NCBI RefSeq assembly: GCF_003935425.1
Contig: NZ_RHQN01000005.1
Location: forward strand, 371,008-435,007
From: Pseudomonas sp. v388
Lineage (GTDB): Bacteria; Pseudomonadota; Gammaproteobacteria; Pseudomonadales; Pseudomonadaceae
Length of the DNA: 64,000 nt
Reading direction: 5' to 3'
Of this stretch, positions 27,323 to 38,700 are shown piece by piece. A program made the translations under genes and the position numbers. Below the pieces are notes generated by a model. The model searched no databases. It worked only from the letters and a program-made list of their open reading frames with translations, and was not told the DNA's origin. How positions within the stretch are numbered: the first letter of the stretch is position 1; every line of letters begins with the position of its first letter.

Positions 27323-28528
27323 ATGGAGTTGTCCATCAAGCAAGCACGCAGGCTGGCGCTCGCCGCTCAAGGGTTTCGCGGACGCCAGCCGCCTGCGTTG
27401 ATCAAGGCCGGCCACGTCACCCGGATGATCGAGCGCTTGGGCGTGTTGCAGATCGACTCGGTCAACGCGCTGGTTCGTTCCCACTATCTGCCGCTGTTTT
27501 CAAGGTTGGGCAATTATTCGCCAACCTTGCTGGATCAAGCCGCCTGGAGTCAGGGGCGGCATCGGCGGTTGTTCGAATACTGGGGCCATGAAGCCTCGTT
27601 GCTGCCCATCGAGTTGTATCCGCTGATGGTCTGGCGGATGCGTCGGGCGGCGCAGGGCGAAGGCATCTATCAAGGGCTGTCCAGATTCGGCCGTGAACAA
27701 CGGCCGGCCATCGAACGGGTGCTGCAAGCCGTGCGTGAGCAGGGCGCGCTTGGCGCAGGCAGCCTGAGCACCCGCCAGGAACGCGCCGGGCCCTGGTGGG
27801 ACTGGAGCCAGGAAAAGCTGGCGCTGGAATGGTTGTTCGCCGCCGGCGAAGTCACGGTCGCCGGCCGACGCGGATTCGAGCGGCTGTACGACCTTCCCGA
27901 ACGCGTGTTGCCTGCGGCCGTGCTCGACCACCCCGAGGTCAGCGAAGCCGATGCCCAGCGCGGCCTGTTGCTGCATGCGGTCCGCGCCCTTGGGGTCGGC
28001 ACTGAAAAGGATTTGCGCGACTATTTCCGACAAGACCCGCTGCCCAGTCGTACGGCGCTTGCCGAACTGGTCGAAGCCGGTCAGCTGCGCCACGTTCAGG
28101 TACAAGGCTGGAAGCAGGCTGCATTCTGCCTGCCCGACAGCAAGCCGCCGGGCAAAGTCTCGGCCAGTGCCTTGTTATCGCCTTTCGATTCACTGATCTG
28201 GGAGCGGGCGCGCACCGAGCGGCTGTTCGATTTTCGCTATCGGCTGGAAATCTACACGCCGCAACACAAGCGGATTTACGGCTATTACGTGCTGCCTTTC
28301 CTGCACAACGAACGCATCGCCGCACGCGTCGACCTGCGTGCCGAACGTGCGGCCGGACGGCTGGCGGTGCATGCCGTGCATGAGGAACAACGCGGTCTGG
28401 ACGAAGAGGGCATGCAGGCGCTGGGCCGGAATCTGCGCCGGCTGGCCGACTGGCTCGGGCTGGAGCAGATTCAGATCAACTGTCAGCGGCCCGGCGCCGC
28501 GCGCTTGCTGCAAGCCCTTAGCGTTTGA
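27323..28528 (+). CDS. YcaQ-like interstrand-crosslink DNA glycosylase (AlkZ/YcaQ superfamily)
   Basis: 401 residues. The catalytic QxD motif is visible as Gln43-Ile-Asp45 in [12 protein letters not shown], the same positions as in E. coli YcaQ, which unhooks DNA crosslinks. Winged-helix modules follow, and a typical [23 protein letters not shown] segment ([12 protein letters not shown]) lies near residue 335. The start at 27323 is taken because GGA lies six bases upstream and [13 protein letters not shown] fits the family; the ATG at 27317 is two codons earlier. The 3' end overlaps the convergent DAHP synthase by 11 bases. Confidence 0.88.
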   Translation: MELSIKQARRLALAAQGFRGRQPPALIKAGHVTRMIERLGVLQIDSVNALVRSHYLPLFSRLGNYSPTLLDQAAWSQGRHRRLFEYWGHEASLLPIELYPLMVWRMRRAAQGEGIYQGLSRFGREQRPAIERVLQAVREQGALGAGSLSTRQERAGPWWDWSQEKLALEWLFAAGEVTVAGRRGFERLYDLPERVLPAAVLDHPEVSEADAQRGLLLHAVRALGVGTEKDLRDYFRQDPLPSRTALAELVEAGQLRHVQVQGWKQAAFCLPDSKPPGKVSASALLSPFDSLIWERARTERLFDFRYRLEIYTPQHKRIYGYYVLPFLHNERIAARVDLRAERAAGRLAVHAVHEEQRGLDEEGMQALGRNLRRLADWLGLEQIQINCQRPGAARLLQALSV

Positions 28529-29864
28529 CCTGCTTGAGGGTCTCGGCGATCAGGAACGCCAGCTCCAGGGACTGATCGGCGTTCATGCGCGGGTCGCAAT
28601 GGGTGTGGTAACGGTCCGACAATCCGTCTTCGGTGATCGGGCGAGCGCCGCCGATGCATTCGGTGACGTTCTGTCCGGTCATCTCGATATGAATGCCGCC
28701 TGCGTAGGTCCCCTCGGCCTGGTGCACCTGGAAGAACTGCTTCACCTCGCCCAGGATCTGCGCGAAGTCGCGAGTCTTGTAGCCGCTGCTGGCCTTGATG
28801 GTGTTGCCGTGCATGGGGTCCGAACTCCACAGCACCTTGCGACCTTCGCGTTCCACCGCACGAATGAGCTGCGGCAAATGCTCGCCGACCTTGTTGGCAC
28901 CCATGCGCGCGATCAGGTTCAGGCGACCGGGATCGTTGTCCGGGTTGAGCGTATCGATCAGGCGAATCAGGTCGTCGGTGTTCATGCTCGGGCCGACCTT
29001 GACGCCAATCGGGTTGTTCACCCCGCGCAGAAACTCTACGTGCGCACCGTCCAGCTGGCGGGTGCGGTCGCCGATCCACAACATGTGTGCCGAGCAATCG
29101 TAGAAGTCGTTGGTCAGGCTGTCACGCCGCACGAAAGCTTCTTCGTAGTTCAGCAGCAGCGCTTCGTGGGCGGTGAAGAAACTGGTTTCGCGCAGTTGCG
29201 GCGAGCCGTCCATGCCGCAGGCGCGCATGAATGCCAGGGTTTCGTCGATGCGGTCGGCCAGCTGGCTGTATTTTTCACCCAGCGCCGAGTTGGAGATGAA
29301 ATCCAGGTTCCACTGATGCACCTGGTGCAGATCGGCGAAACCGCCCTGGGCGAAGGCGCGCAGCAGGTTCAGGGTGGCGGTGGACTGGTGATACGCCTGC
29401 AACAGGCGATCCGGGTCCGGCACGCGGCTTTTTTCGTCGAAACCGATGCCGTTGACGATATCGCCCCGGTACGCCGGAAAGGTCACGCCCTCGATGGTTT
29501 CGTCATTGGCCGAACGCGGCTTGGCGAACTGCCCGGCCATGCGCCCGACCTTGACCACCGGGCAACCGGCGGCAAAGGTCATGACCACGGCCATCTGCAG
29601 CAGCACCTTGAAGGTGTCGCGGATCTTGGAAGCGGAAAACTCCATGAAGCTTTCCGCGCAGTCGCCGCCCTGCAGCAGGAACGCACGGCCCTGGGTGACT
29701 TCGGCGAACTGGCGGCGCAGTTCCCGTGCTTCCCCGGCAAATACCAATGGCGGATAGCCGGCCAGCGTCTGTTCGACCTTGCTCAGGTGTTCCGCATCCG
29801 GATACTGCGGCTGCTGCTGAATGGGCAATGCCCGCCAGCTATCGGGGCTCCAGGGTTGGCTCAT
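28518..29864 (-). CDS. Class II 3-deoxy-D-arabino-heptulosonate 7-phosphate synthase
   Basis: 448 residues. It condenses phosphoenolpyruvate and erythrose 4-phosphate at the entry to the shikimate pathway. Plant/actinobacterial-type (AroA-II) motifs are seen: [52 protein letters not shown] and ECIGGA. Shorter pseudomonad class II enzymes serve secondary metabolism, but this length fits the housekeeping type. The start at 29864 gives [11 protein letters not shown]; the frame extends upstream without family similarity. It complements pheA and tyrA-aroA elsewhere in the window. Confidence 0.94.
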   Translation of the reverse strand: MSQPWSPDSWRALPIQQQPQYPDAEHLSKVEQTLAGYPPLVFAGEARELRRQFAEVTQGRAFLLQGGDCAESFMEFSASKIRDTFKVLLQMAVVMTFAAGCPVVKVGRMAGQFAKPRSANDETIEGVTFPAYRGDIVNGIGFDEKSRVPDPDRLLQAYHQSTATLNLLRAFAQGGFADLHQVHQWNLDFISNSALGEKYSQLADRIDETLAFMRACGMDGSPQLRETSFFTAHEALLLNYEEAFVRRDSLTNDFYDCSAHMLWIGDRTRQLDGAHVEFLRGVNNPIGVKVGPSMNTDDLIRLIDTLNPDNDPGRLNLIARMGANKVGEHLPQLIRAVEREGRKVLWSSDPMHGNTIKASSGYKTRDFAQILGEVKQFFQVHQAEGTYAGGIHIEMTGQNVTECIGGARPITEDGLSDRYHTHCDPRMNADQSLELAFLIAETLKQVKR

Positions 29865-30083
29865 GGTGGCACTCTTGATGGTCATGAGAATCGGGTTCGG
29901 CATGTTAACAGTTCGCCGTACAGCCGGCGGACTATGAAGATGATTGAAAAACTTGATGGCCAAGTGACTCATGGAAAAAGAGCCCTTGCCGATGTGTAGA
30001 TACTGCCAATGAGCCTGATTTTAATCCGATCAGATGGATTGTCAGACAAAAACAATCACTACGAATACTCGATGGCTGGTCCT

Positions 30084-30123
30084 GATGGCATATTGCTTTC
30101 ATGATGTCACGATGACATATTGC
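30084..30123 (+). promoter_or_regulatory. Direct and inverted repeats upstream of the lipoprotein gene
   Basis: GATGGCATATTGC (30084-30096) recurs with one change as GATGACATATTGC (30111-30123). Between and overlapping them is ATGTCA-CGA-TGACAT (30104-30118), a perfect six-base dyad. This lies 28 bases before the start of the protease-like lipoprotein and could be an operator. Confidence 0.4.
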
Positions 30124-30150
30124 GTCGACTCAAATTACCCCGTGAGCCAA

Positions 30151-30822
30151 ATGAAATCCCTCAAGTCACTTCTGGCAGCCTGTGTGCTGATCAGCGGGTG
30201 CAATGGAATGTCCACCGCGTTTGTAAAGGATCCTGTCAAAAACCAAGCTTTTCTCGTCTACTCCGGAGCACCACTGCCCATGATGCTCATGGGAACCGCC
30301 GTGCAATGGAACGAGGATTACGCGGTAACGGTCAAGCATCTTCCCTACGTATCAGGGTCGGTGTTCGAAGGCAGGGGAGACGTGCAGTTCTTCCGTCACA
30401 AGGCGGCGCAAGCCCCACAGTGGCGTCAGTATCAGCCTGGCGAAAACGTCACGGCGATCGGCTTCAATACCTTTTATATACCGACCCAGGGCCAGGGCCA
30501 GACCCTCAAGGCCATGGTGCGTCTGGATGCCAAAGACGGCGGCGTCATGTACGGCACTCATACCGGTTCCACCGTCAAGGGTATGTCCGGCGGACCGGTG
30601 TTTGCCGAGGATGGCGACGCAGTGGGCATCAGCGTCGCCTATCTGGACAAGAGCCGCCTGCAGGATCTCAAGCGTGCCGATCTCTCCAGCCAGGCGCAGG
30701 TCAGCATTTTCCTGCCTTATGCCGAGATCAACCGCGAGTGGCAGCGCTTTACCGCGCAGATGCAGGCCACCGAAAAGCGCAAGCCTGCGCCGGTCGGCTT
30801 GTCGGTGGCGGCCTCGCAGTGA
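30151..30822 (+). CDS. Trypsin-like serine protease-fold lipoprotein
   Basis: 223 residues. A lipoprotein signal (MKSLKSLLAACVLISGC) ends in the lipobox cysteine at residue 17. The remainder looks like a small chymotrypsin-fold protease: His in AVTVKHLP, Asp probably in GRGDVQFF, and the nucleophile in KGMSGGPVF (G-x-S-G-G-P). The start at 30151 is chosen for the signal; a GTG at 30142 is possible. The gene ends four bases from the end of the convergent type I secretion operon. Whether it processes the neighbouring adhesin is unknown. Confidence 0.78.
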   Translation: MKSLKSLLAACVLISGCNGMSTAFVKDPVKNQAFLVYSGAPLPMMLMGTAVQWNEDYAVTVKHLPYVSGSVFEGRGDVQFFRHKAAQAPQWRQYQPGENVTAIGFNTFYIPTQGQGQTLKAMVRLDAKDGGVMYGTHTGSTVKGMSGGPVFAEDGDAVGISVAYLDKSRLQDLKRADLSSQAQVSIFLPYAEINREWQRFTAQMQATEKRKPAPVGLSVAASQ

Positions 30823-30826
30823 GTGA

Positions 30827-32029
30827 CTAGCGTTCGCGCAGCGCTTCCTTGGCTCGGTTCAGCGGTTTGATCAGGTAATCGAGAACGGTCTTTTCCCCGG
30901 TGCGGATGTCTACAGTAGCCACCATGCCGGGGACGATCGCGAACGACTTGCCGGCCTTGTTCTGCAGCGTATCCGCATCGGTGCGAATGAACACCCGGTA
31001 GTAGAAGACTTCCGGTTTGGCCTCATCCTGGATCGTGTCCGGGGAAATGGTCACCACCTTGCCATCCAGGCTGCCGTAGATCGAGTAGTCATAGGCGGTG
31101 ATTTTCACCTTGGCCTGCTGGTCCGGATGAATGAAGGCGATGTCGCGCGGCGCGATGCGGGTTTCGATCAGCAATTGCTCATCCTGCGGCACGATCTGCA
31201 TCAACTGCCCGTTGGGTGGGATGACCCCGCCGATGGTGGTCACCTCGATATCCTTGACGATACCGCGTACCGGCGAACGCAAGGTCAGGCGTGACAGCGA
31301 ATCGGCACGCCCGCGCACCACCTCCGCCAGCGAGTCGGCTTCGGCGCTGGCCTTGGACAGGTCCTGGCGGGCTTCGACCAGATAGTCCGAGCGTGCCTCG
31401 GTGGCCTTGAGTTCCAGCTCGGAGCGCTGGCGATTGAGACGGATCACCTCGACCCGGCTCGACGCGCCGATCTTCGCCAGGTTTTCCGTGATCGCCAGTT
31501 CGCTGCGCACCAGCTTCAACGACGACTCGATCCCGGCCAGGGTTTCCCGCAGGCCGCGCTGGCGTGTGTTGTACAACCCGGTTTCGGCACGCACCAGATC
31601 CGGCCAGGCGTCCAGCGCCGGTGGAAACTTCAGCGCCTCACCGCTGGCCTCGGCTTGCAGGCGGCTGACACTGGCCAGCGCGGCGCGGTACTTGGCTTCG
31701 CTTTCACCGACATTGGAGCGCGTCTTGATCGGGTCCAGCTGGGCGAGGATCTCGCCGCGCTCCACCAGGTCTCCTTCGCTGACATTCATCTGCGTGACGA
31801 TGCCGCCCTCCAGAGACTGGATCACCTGTTCGCGGGAGCTGGGAATCACCTTGCCCGTGCCGTTGGACACCTCGACCACCTCGAACCACGCCGCCCACGC
31901 CAGAAAGCAGGCCAGCATCAGCGCACACATCCAGACCACACGGCTGGCGCGCACCACGGCGGACTCATCGGCGCCGTCCAGATAGGATGCCGGCGCCTTG
32001 GGCATGCGGATCGCAACATCGCCGCTCAT
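30827..32029 (-). CDS. HlyD-family type I secretion periplasmic adaptor
   Basis: 400 residues. One N-terminal membrane helix lies at about residues 32-50, then a lipoyl half, a long coiled-coil (about 110-260) and a beta-barrel/second lipoyl half (LRSPVRGIVKDIEVTTIGGVI, then FYYRVFIRTDAD) before the C-terminal GMVATVDIRTGEKTVLDYLIKPL, the HlyD/PrtE signature. It links the ABC pump to the TolC channel. Its start overlaps the upstream ABC gene by four bases. Matches the third component of the Lap-type T1SS (LapC/LapJ role). Confidence 0.93.
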   Translation of the reverse strand: MSGDVAIRMPKAPASYLDGADESAVVRASRVVWMCALMLACFLAWAAWFEVVEVSNGTGKVIPSSREQVIQSLEGGIVTQMNVSEGDLVERGEILAQLDPIKTRSNVGESEAKYRAALASVSRLQAEASGEALKFPPALDAWPDLVRAETGLYNTRQRGLRETLAGIESSLKLVRSELAITENLAKIGASSRVEVIRLNRQRSELELKATEARSDYLVEARQDLSKASAEADSLAEVVRGRADSLSRLTLRSPVRGIVKDIEVTTIGGVIPPNGQLMQIVPQDEQLLIETRIAPRDIAFIHPDQQAKVKITAYDYSIYGSLDGKVVTISPDTIQDEAKPEVFYYRVFIRTDADTLQNKAGKSFAIVPGMVATVDIRTGEKTVLDYLIKPLNRAKEALRER

Positions 32030-34185
32030 GATTGTGCTCCTTTAGGCTGCCGAAGTTGCGCCAGCGCCGCCTCGCGTGGCGCATCGATGACGATGTGGCC
32101 GTTGTCGACCACGATGATTCGCCCGACCCGCTGCAATACGCTGAGCCGGTGAGTGGCAATGACCAGGGTGCGGCCTTCGCTCCAGAGCATCAGGTCGTCG
32201 AGCAGTTTGCGCTCGGTGACGTCGTCCAGCGATGCGGTGGGCTCGTCGAGCAGCAACACTTGCGGCTGGCGCAGCAGCAGGCGCGACAGCAGCAGGCTTT
32301 GCCGCTGGCCGCCGGACAGTCCCAGCCCACCTTCGAGAATCAGGTGATCCAGGCCCTTGGGCAATTTGCGAATGAAATCCAGCGCGCCGCTGATCGACAG
32401 GGCCGCCACCAGCTCCTGGTCACTGGCGCGCCCGGCACCAAGGGCGAGGTTGTCGCGCAAGGTGCCGTGAAACAGGCGCGCATGTTGTTGCAACAGACCG
32501 ACGTCGCGGCGCAGGTCGGCGGGATCGATGTGCGCCAGGGCGATGCCATCCAGCGCCAGCTCGCCGGTGGCCAGATCCATGGCGCCGGCCAGCCCTTGCA
32601 ACAGGGTGGATTTGCCGGCGCCGTTGCGGCCCAGGACAGCGATATGTTCACCGCGCCGGATGCGCAACTCGCTGACGTCCAGCACCGAAGGCGTTTCCGC
32701 GCTGTAGCGGAAACTCGCGTTCTTGAAGTGATAGTCGCCATGGATAACCGGCAGGTGCACACGCTTGCTGCCTTCAGGGTGATCCACCGGCAATTGCATC
32801 AGACGGTTGAGGCCCTGCAGCGCCACCTTGGCCTGTTGCCAGCGGGTCAGCACGTGATTGAGCTGGGCCATCGGCGCCATCATGCGTGACGCCAGCATCG
32901 ACGCGGCCACCAGGCTGCCGGTGGTCAGGTCGCCGGCGATCACCATCGGCGTGCCGAACACGATCACCACCGCGAACACCGCGCTCTGCACGTTCTGGGT
33001 CCAGCTCACCAGGCCGTTGGTCAGGGTGCGCAGTTGCAGGGCGGTGTCGGCCGACGTGGCGTTGTAGTGGTTCCACTGTTCCTGGAAACGCTGTTCGGCC
33101 TGCAACGACTTGATGTCGTCCAGGCCCTGGATGCTTTCCACCAGCATGGCATTGCGCAGCGCCGACTCGCGCATGTTGGCGTTCGCCAGGCGCGCGAGCT
33201 TGCGCTGATAGAGCAGGCCGGGCAGCAGCATGACGATCAACGCCACGACAGGGATGGCCACCAGTGCTCCACCGATCAGGTAAAACACCAGCAGGAACAG
33301 GAAGAAGAACGGCAAGTCCGCCAGCGCCGTGGCGGTACTGGAAGTGATCAGGTCGCGGATCTGTTCCAGCTCGCGCAACTGAGCGATGAACGAGCCGGTG
33401 GACTTGGGGCGCACCGAATTGCGCAGGCGCAGCGCATGGCCGTAGACCAGATCCGAGACTCGCAAGTCGGCACGTTTGCCCAGCAGGTCGGTGATTTTCA
33501 GGCGCATGATGCGCATCACGAAATCGAACACCAGCGCCAGCAGCACGCCGCCGAACAGCACATACAGGGTGGGCAGTGACTCGGCCGGAATCACTCGGTC
33601 GTAGACCTGCATGGAAAACAGCACACCGGCCATGCCCAACAGGTTGGCGACCAGCGAGGCGAGCATCACGTGGGAATACGGCTTGAGGTCGCGCAGCACG
33701 ATGCGCCGGAACCAGTTCTCGTCATACGGCTGAACGTAGTCGTCGGTGCGCACATCGCTCATGGGCCGCGAAGGACGCATGATCACGGTACGCCGCAGGC
33801 GCTCGCCGAGCGCCTGCAAGGGCGTGCGGTTCTGCAAACCCTGATCGCCGCTCAAGGCAATGCCGATTTCTTCGCCGTCGATGCTTTGCACCACGCCGAC
33901 CTGACCATCGTGCAGCTCCACCACCAAGGGTGTGCGCCAGTGACTCAAGTCCCCGGGCACATGGCCTGCGAACTTGACGGTCAGCCCGGCCTGGCGAGCC
34001 ATCTGCCGGACCACATCTTCCAGATCGCGGTCCGCGCGCTGGGAGGCGATGCGCACGGTTTCCTCGGACACCTCCAGTCGGTAATGACGGGCCACCAGCA
34101 ACACGGCTTCCATCCACTGGCTGTAGTCGGGGGGCAGGGCACCTTCGTTGTTGCCGGTGCTGGGAATGATCACGGCGTCGTTCAT
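32026..34185 (-). CDS. Type I secretion ABC transporter with C39-like domain
   Basis: 719 residues. The N-terminal C39-like domain (about 15-140) lacks the catalytic cysteine, so it binds rather than cuts substrate, as expected for RTX/adhesin exporters. A six-helix membrane domain follows (about 170-450), then the ATPase with Walker A GRNGAGKST, signature GLSGGQRQS, Walker B VLLLDEPTAS and the switch His in VIATHRLS. The start overlaps tolC-like by four bases (ATGA). Plays the LapB/LapI role. Confidence 0.95.
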   Translation of the reverse strand: MNDAVIIPSTGNNEGALPPDYSQWMEAVLLVARHYRLEVSEETVRIASQRADRDLEDVVRQMARQAGLTVKFAGHVPGDLSHWRTPLVVELHDGQVGVVQSIDGEEIGIALSGDQGLQNRTPLQALGERLRRTVIMRPSRPMSDVRTDDYVQPYDENWFRRIVLRDLKPYSHVMLASLVANLLGMAGVLFSMQVYDRVIPAESLPTLYVLFGGVLLALVFDFVMRIMRLKITDLLGKRADLRVSDLVYGHALRLRNSVRPKSTGSFIAQLRELEQIRDLITSSTATALADLPFFFLFLLVFYLIGGALVAIPVVALIVMLLPGLLYQRKLARLANANMRESALRNAMLVESIQGLDDIKSLQAEQRFQEQWNHYNATSADTALQLRTLTNGLVSWTQNVQSAVFAVVIVFGTPMVIAGDLTTGSLVAASMLASRMMAPMAQLNHVLTRWQQAKVALQGLNRLMQLPVDHPEGSKRVHLPVIHGDYHFKNASFRYSAETPSVLDVSELRIRRGEHIAVLGRNGAGKSTLLQGLAGAMDLATGELALDGIALAHIDPADLRRDVGLLQQHARLFHGTLRDNLALGAGRASDQELVAALSISGALDFIRKLPKGLDHLILEGGLGLSGGQRQSLLLSRLLLRQPQVLLLDEPTASLDDVTERKLLDDLMLWSEGRTLVIATHRLSVLQRVGRIIVVDNGHIVIDAPREAALAQLRQPKGAQS

Positions 34186-35657
34186 GGCAGTATCCTCACA
34201 CCTTGTAACGTACGATCTTCAAGGGCGAAGGCGCGCCGCAGGCCGCCGCTGTTGTAGAGACAGTCAATTTGCAGACGGCGCAGGTCCGCCTGAGTCGTAG
34301 CCAGATCGAAGTGCGACTGATGGATTTCCTGTTCAGCATTGAGCAGGTCCAGCAGCGGGCGGGTGCCCAGCTCCAGATATTGTCGGCCATACAGCGAGCG
34401 CGCTTCGCTGATGCTGGTCTGGCGCTGCTGCAATGCATCCAGGCGTCGCGTCAGGCCAGAGGTCTGGACCCGCGCTTCGGCCAGGCCGCGGGTGGCTTCC
34501 AGGCGAGCAGTGTCTTCGGCGGCATCGGCAGCGCTCAACGCGTACCCGGCGGCCCGGCTGCGGGCATTGGTCGCGCCGCCCTGATAAATCGGCACTTCGA
34601 CATTCACATAAATGCCGGCCTGGGTGCGGTCCATGGCTGGGTTGTTATCGTTATAGCCGCTGTCCAGGTAGTGATTGACCGACGGTTCCAGGGAAATTGT
34701 CGGGTAGCCTTCGGATTTGGCGCGGGCCAGTTCCGCCTGGGCTTCGCTGCGCTGGGCGAGGGCCACCAGCACCGCGGGCAACGCCTCGATTGAGGGCTCG
34801 GGACTTGCGCAGGCCTGCGCGGTCGAGGCCGGGATGTCATCCGCCACGTCAGCGGTGGTGGCACGCCCCATCAAGGTACTCAATGCCGCTTGCCAGCGAG
34901 CGTACTGGGATTTGTACTCCTGCAGCGTCGCCACTGCACCTTCGGCACGCGATTGGGCCTGAACCACATCCGAACGGGTACTGGCGCCCATGTCGCTGCG
35001 TTGTCTGGCCAGCTCGACGATTTCCCCGACACCCTGGATCTGCTGGCGGGCAATTTCGATCAGGTTGCGATAACGCTGCACTTCAAGCCATGCGTAAGCA
35101 GTGTCCCGAGCGGTTTGGTCGACGGACAGAAGAATCTGCGCCTGGCTGCGAGCGACTTTGGCCCGGGCCGACTCGACTGCGTTGGAGACCTTGCCGAAGT
35201 CGTAGAGCATCTGCTTGAGCGAGATGCTCAGCGCCTGGGTGCTGCGATCACCCCCGTAGCCAGTGTCCAGCCCCGACTTGATCCCGCCGCTGATTTGCGG
35301 GTAGTAGCCGGCTTCGGCGACATTGATGCCTTCGGCCTGTTGATACAGCGTGCCAACCGATTGCGCGATGCTGGGGTGCCAGGCCACGGCTTGCTGCACA
35401 GCCTGATCAAGGGTCAGCGTCGGCGATGGATTCGCGGCTGCGTTCGGTGTCCGCGCCGGCTTGTCGCTGCGCTGTTGATTCTGACCCGGACGTCGGGAGC
35501 CGGGATTGGTCTTTTTCAGGTCGGTGGGACTGAGGTTGCGTAATTCGGCGGCAATAGGCTCATCGGCACCCGCTGCCGGATGGCTGACGAGCAGTACGGC
35601 CATCGCCAACAGTGCGACGGACATTTGCCTTGTGACACAGGCGTGAGCTGACTTCAC
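34182..35657 (-). CDS. TolC-family outer-membrane channel for type I secretion
   Basis: 491 residues. A signal peptide (VALLAMAVLLVSHPAAGA) is followed by a basic/proline-rich linker and two homologous OEP repeats beginning at about residues 82 and 290, with the characteristic LDQAVQQAVAWHPSIAQS and the coiled-coil segments. The start is the GTG at 35657 with AAGGG upstream; an in-frame ATG lies at 35624. It follows the adhesin gene by 90 bases and overlaps the ABC gene by four bases, supporting one operon. LapE/LapH-like role. Confidence 0.92.
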   Translation of the reverse strand: MKSAHACVTRQMSVALLAMAVLLVSHPAAGADEPIAAELRNLSPTDLKKTNPGSRRPGQNQQRSDKPARTPNAAANPSPTLTLDQAVQQAVAWHPSIAQSVGTLYQQAEGINVAEAGYYPQISGGIKSGLDTGYGGDRSTQALSISLKQMLYDFGKVSNAVESARAKVARSQAQILLSVDQTARDTAYAWLEVQRYRNLIEIARQQIQGVGEIVELARQRSDMGASTRSDVVQAQSRAEGAVATLQEYKSQYARWQAALSTLMGRATTADVADDIPASTAQACASPEPSIEALPAVLVALAQRSEAQAELARAKSEGYPTISLEPSVNHYLDSGYNDNNPAMDRTQAGIYVNVEVPIYQGGATNARSRAAGYALSAADAAEDTARLEATRGLAEARVQTSGLTRRLDALQQRQTSISEARSLYGRQYLELGTRPLLDLLNAEQEIHQSHFDLATTQADLRRLQIDCLYNSGGLRRAFALEDRTLQGVRILP

Positions 35658-35748
35658 TAGAATCCCTTACTGAAAAGTCCCCAGGCGATGAGAAATACCG
35701 TTACACGTACCCGGTCTCACATCGCCTGCGGCAGAGCTGTTTTCTGAC

Positions 35749-38700
35749 TCAAACCACTTGTATGCCGGTTTGTACCCACAGATGGTGGGTCGGATCCTCC
35801 TGAGGGGTGTATTGGGTGTATTCCAGGCCGTCGGCGAGCTGGATGCCTTCGGCCGACCATTGGCCGGTCATGTGTACGCTGTCCTGCTCATTACCTTTGA
35901 TAAACAGGGTGCTTTGGTCGGATTCGGTCACTGCCAGCAGATCGGACAGGCTCAGGGTCAGTTGCACCGAGCTGGTGTCGTTGAGATCGATCACTTCGAT
36001 ATTGCTCAACCGATCCTGCAAGTTGCCCAGGTCGATAGCGGCATCACCACCGGCCCACAGCAGGGTGTCGGAGCCCGTGCCGCCGTCGACGGACACAAAG
36101 TCCTGATCGCTGATGATCAGGGTGTCGTTTCCGGCGCCCCCTTCCAGCGTTACCGCGCCACCCTGGGAACCGTCCAGTGTGTCGTTGCCGTCACTGCCGG
36201 TGATGGTTTCGTCACCGGTACTGGCCGCGAGAGTACTGAATAACGAGCTGTCGTCGTCAACGCTGGCGATAGAGGCGCGTGCAGCGCTTGCCGGGTCGAG
36301 GTCGATGGTCAGGGTCGCGTTGTCGGTGGTGCCGTTGGGGTGCGTCAGTTGATAGTTGAAAACATCTTCCTGGCCCACCACTGCGGCAGTCAGCCCGGCT
36401 TTGAGGGTGTAGGTGTAGCTGCCGTCGGCCTTGACCAGCAAGGTCCCGTAAGTGCCTGTAATGCTGGTGCCGTTGTAGCCCGGCTGTACGTAAACCCCGG
36501 CAGCGGCCATCACGCTGAGCACGGTCAATGTCGAGCCCAGCACATCCGCGCCGCTCCCCGCAGTGCCGGTCAACAGGTTGCCGGAGACCGGTGTATAGCT
36601 GTTGACCACCTGCTGATCGGTGTGGGTCGCCGAGTTGATCAGGCCCACCGTGACACTGGTCACCAGGGCCACGCCGCCAATGGTCAGGTTGACCCGGTAA
36701 GTGCCGGGTGTCTGGTCATCGACCGTGGCGCCATAGGCTCCACCGCCCAGACTGAGCAGCGTCCCGCCCGCCCAGTTTTTCACCAGCACGTACTGATTGG
36801 TCGCAGTGTTGAGTTTGTACAGACCCAGGTTGAGCGAACCCAACAGCGACAACAGGCTGCTGGAGGACAAGGTCAGGGTCAGGTCGCTGATGTTGTTCGC
36901 GTCGACATTGAAGAAGTACGTCCCGCTGGCGCCCAGCCCCAGCAACGTATTCACGGTGCCCAGTGTCGAGGTGTTGCTGGTGACCAGATTGCCCAGCGTG
37001 ATGTTGGTGCTGGCCAGATCGTTGGTCGCATCGACCACAAAGGCGGGCGCTGCCAGATTGGTCTCGCTCCAGACTTCCGTAGCTTGCGGGCTGTCGATCC
37101 GCACGTAGAGCGTGGCGGTGTCGCTCTTACCGTTGGCATGGATCAACTGATAGTTGAAGACATCCACCTTGCCCACGCTGCTGGCACTGCCATTGGCCTG
37201 GTAGGTGTAATTGCCCTGGCCGTCGATGGTCAATGTGCCATACAGACCTTGCACCGTGGTGCCCGTTCCGGCATTGACGTAGCCCGAACCGCCGTTCTGC
37301 ACCCGCAATACCGCGCCATTGTCGGGACCGGTGATATCGACTGTGCCATCGGTGCCGATATCGTTGATCACGTTGCCGGTCACCGCCGCCCCGGCCGCGC
37401 TGTTGAACTGGGTGAGGCTGGTGGTGTTCAGTTGCAGGTTGCTGTTGATGGTGGTCAGCAGCGACAGGCTGTTGCTGGAGAACACGATGCGGTAATCAGC
37501 GGCCTGCAGTGCGCCGATGTCCACGCGGATGCCGGTGCCCGCCAGTACTTGCAGATTGAGCAGGCCGCCGGCGCCCGCAGTGCCCACTGTCACCCAGTTG
37601 CCGCCGGCGTCCTTGGCCTGCAGTGCGTAGGTGGCGCCGGTGTTCAGGTTCAGCAAGCCTCCGTCGGTCAGTGTCAGGCTTGAGGTGGCGGTGGTGCCGC
37701 TGGCGACGGTGAAGTTGAACGTGTGGGTGAAGCCCACGCCGAGCAGGGTCGGGAACGAGTCGAGAATGTTACGCGTGCTGGTCACCGGCGACAGGGTGAC
37801 AGTGGCGCTCGTCAGGTTGTCGCTGGCCACCACTGCGCGGTCGACGTCGACGTCGGGCGCAATGAGGCTGGCGGTTGTCGACACATTGCCGCGAGGGTCC
37901 GTGACGCTGACGTTCAACGTCTCGCCGTTGATCTGCGGGCTGGACAGGTTGACGCTGAACGAGCCGTCGCCCAATGCCTGCGTGCTGCCCAGAACCGTGC
38001 CCGCAGCGTTCTTCACGGTCACCGTCGCCCCGGCTTCGGCCGAACCGCTCAGGTTGCTGCCGTTGGTACTGAGCAGCAGGGCGCTGGCCGGTACCGGCGC
38101 GGTGAGATCCGGCGCGGTGATCGGCAACGCCTGGGACACATTGCCCGCTGCATCGAGTTGAGTGACGCTCAGGGCCTGATTGTCGATCTGCGCCGGGCTG
38201 AGGGTTGCCGCCCAGGTGCCATCGATGCCTACCACCGCCGCGCCTAACTGCGTACCGGCGGCATTGCGAACCACGATTCGGCTGCCGGCAAGCCCGGTGC
38301 CGGTCATCAGCGTCCCTGCCGGGTTGATCAACGCCGTGGCGGGCGCGATGGGCGCGGTGGTGTCGGGCGCGGTTACGTTGGCCGGTAGCGACACGTTGTC
38401 GGCCGCGTCCGTGAGCCGGACGTTAAGCGCCTGACCGTCGTTCTGTACCGCATCGAGATTCACCGTGAACAAGCCGTCGGTGCCTACCAGGGCAGTGCCC
38501 AGCAGTGTTCCGGCCGCGTTATAGACGCGCGCCGTGGTGCCGGCTTCACCCGTGCCGCTGAGGGTAGTGCCGTTGGCCGCCACGCTCAGGTTGGTGGCAA
38601 TCAGCGGGGCGGTGGTGTCCGGCGCGCTGGTTTCCAGAACCGGCGAAGGATTGCCCGCTGCGTCAGTCTGGATGACCCGCAGCACCTGGCCGTTGAGCTG

